Source of the DNA: Marinobacter sp. BW6
Lineage (GTDB): Bacteria; Pseudomonadota; Gammaproteobacteria; Pseudomonadales; Oleiphilaceae
NCBI RefSeq assembly: GCF_008107725.1
Contig: NZ_VIRN01000035.1
Location: forward strand, 243,434 to 307,433
Direction of reading: 5' to 3'
DNA length: 64,000 nt
The position numbers were made by a program, and so were the translations under genes. The notes beneath the pieces were generated by a model that worked only from the letters and a program-made list of their open reading frames with translations, was not told where the DNA came from and did not search any database. Below, one piece after another: positions 63,874-64,000 of the stretch (positions are counted from its first letter, which is position 1; each line of letters opens with the position of its first letter).

Positions 63874-64000
63874 GTGACCCGTCCTGAATAAGGTTTACAC
63901 CTTCCTGCTTGAGATTACGGAGGGTGTGATGAATACGAAGAGGCGGAGGAGTCAGAGGGATTATTCCCTGGCCTTTAAATTGGCGGTGGTGGACCAGGTT
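63874..64000 (+). mobile_element. Left end of an IS3-family insertion sequence (cut by the window edge)
   Basis: A TGACCCGTCCTGAATAAGGTT terminal-like start at 63874 is followed by 55 bp of leader and an orfA-type reading frame. The right end is outside the window, so inverted-repeat pairing and target duplication cannot be checked. It lies 8 bp after the terminator's T-run. Confidence 0.75.
63929..64000 (+). CDS. IS3-family transposase OrfA (partial)
   Basis: 24 codons to the edge: MNTKRRRSQRDYSLAFKLAV and on. The Y-S-x-x-F-K-L-x-V-V pattern is the start of the OrfA helix-turn-helix domain (HTH_21/Tnp_1 type). ACGGAGG lies 8 nt before the ATG. The rest is outside the window. Confidence 0.8.
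   Translation, partial: MNTKRRRSQRDYSLAFKLAVVDQV

Noticed and set aside
1..64000. CRISPR arrays, tRNA or rRNA genes, prophage
   Set aside because: No regularly spaced repeats, no cloverleaf with the conserved GTTCRA loop and no rRNA or phage structural genes were seen by eye; a tRNAscan or similar search would be decisive.

Overview
The window looks like a chromosomal segment of a marine gammaproteobacterium, most likely Marinobacter or a close relative. This is an inference from gene content and protein character: a type II secretion cluster, a eukaryote-like branched-chain keto acid dehydrogenase, malate:quinone oxidoreductase, many sensory proteins, G+C-rich coding DNA and tight ATGA/GTGA gene overlaps. 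No database was searched. I see no rRNA, tRNA, CRISPR array or prophage. The only mobile DNA is the left end of an IS3-type element cut by the right edge.

Layout. 1-6.9 kb: a truncated lipoprotein gene; a tandem glycine riboswitch in front of a DadA-like FAD amino-acid dehydrogenase; then, on the minus strand, an operon of an alkyl-DHAP-synthase-like flavoprotein, a GlpD-type glycerol-3-phosphate dehydrogenase and an FGGY kinase. 7-16.2 kb: a type II secretion locus, with gspC and a LapG-type cysteine protease leftward and gspE-F-G-H-I-J-K-L-M rightward; gspD and gspN are absent. 16.3-18.3 kb: an acetyltransferase and glutathione reductase. 18.4-23.5 kb: a minus-strand operon of a TonB-dependent receptor, an orphan periplasmic binding protein and a hybrid histidine kinase. 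23.6-28.5 kb: a degenerate J-domain membrane protein, an SBF-like transporter with its GntR/FadR-type regulator, and a Baeyer-Villiger-type monooxygenase with a LysR regulator. 28.6-32.7 kb: dabB-dabA, an energy-coupled inorganic-carbon uptake system.

32.7-40 kb: yebG with a perfect LexA box, a CHASE-GGDEF cyclase, a fabH paralogue, several small proteins (DUF465, DUF1127 and an unknown), a peptidoglycan-binding-domain protein and a chemoreceptor. 40-45.7 kb: a Ser/Thr kinase and the E2-E1beta-E1alpha genes of branched-chain keto acid dehydrogenase behind a LiuR-like palindrome. 46-51.2 kb: three exported proteins (sulfatase, HAD phosphatase, octahaem TPR cytochrome). 51.3-54.6 kb: mqo followed by an isocitrate-dehydrogenase-family protein whose central segment is duplicated. 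54.7-64 kb: an orphan PAS protein, an ACT protein, a tiny membrane protein, an MFS transporter, rsgA, a eukaryotic-type 3-hydroxyacyl-CoA dehydratase homologue, an AraC regulator with an NmrA-like oxidoreductase, a PNPOx-like protein, MarR and LysR regulators, a small exported protein and the IS end.

The strongest unusual signals are the internally duplicated IDH-family protein beside mqo, the receptor/binding-protein/kinase operon, the glycine riboswitch on an amino-acid dehydrogenase, DabAB in a likely heterotroph, the bacterial HACD homologue, the AGPS-like/GlpD/kinase operon and the sulfatase-phosphatase-octahaem set.
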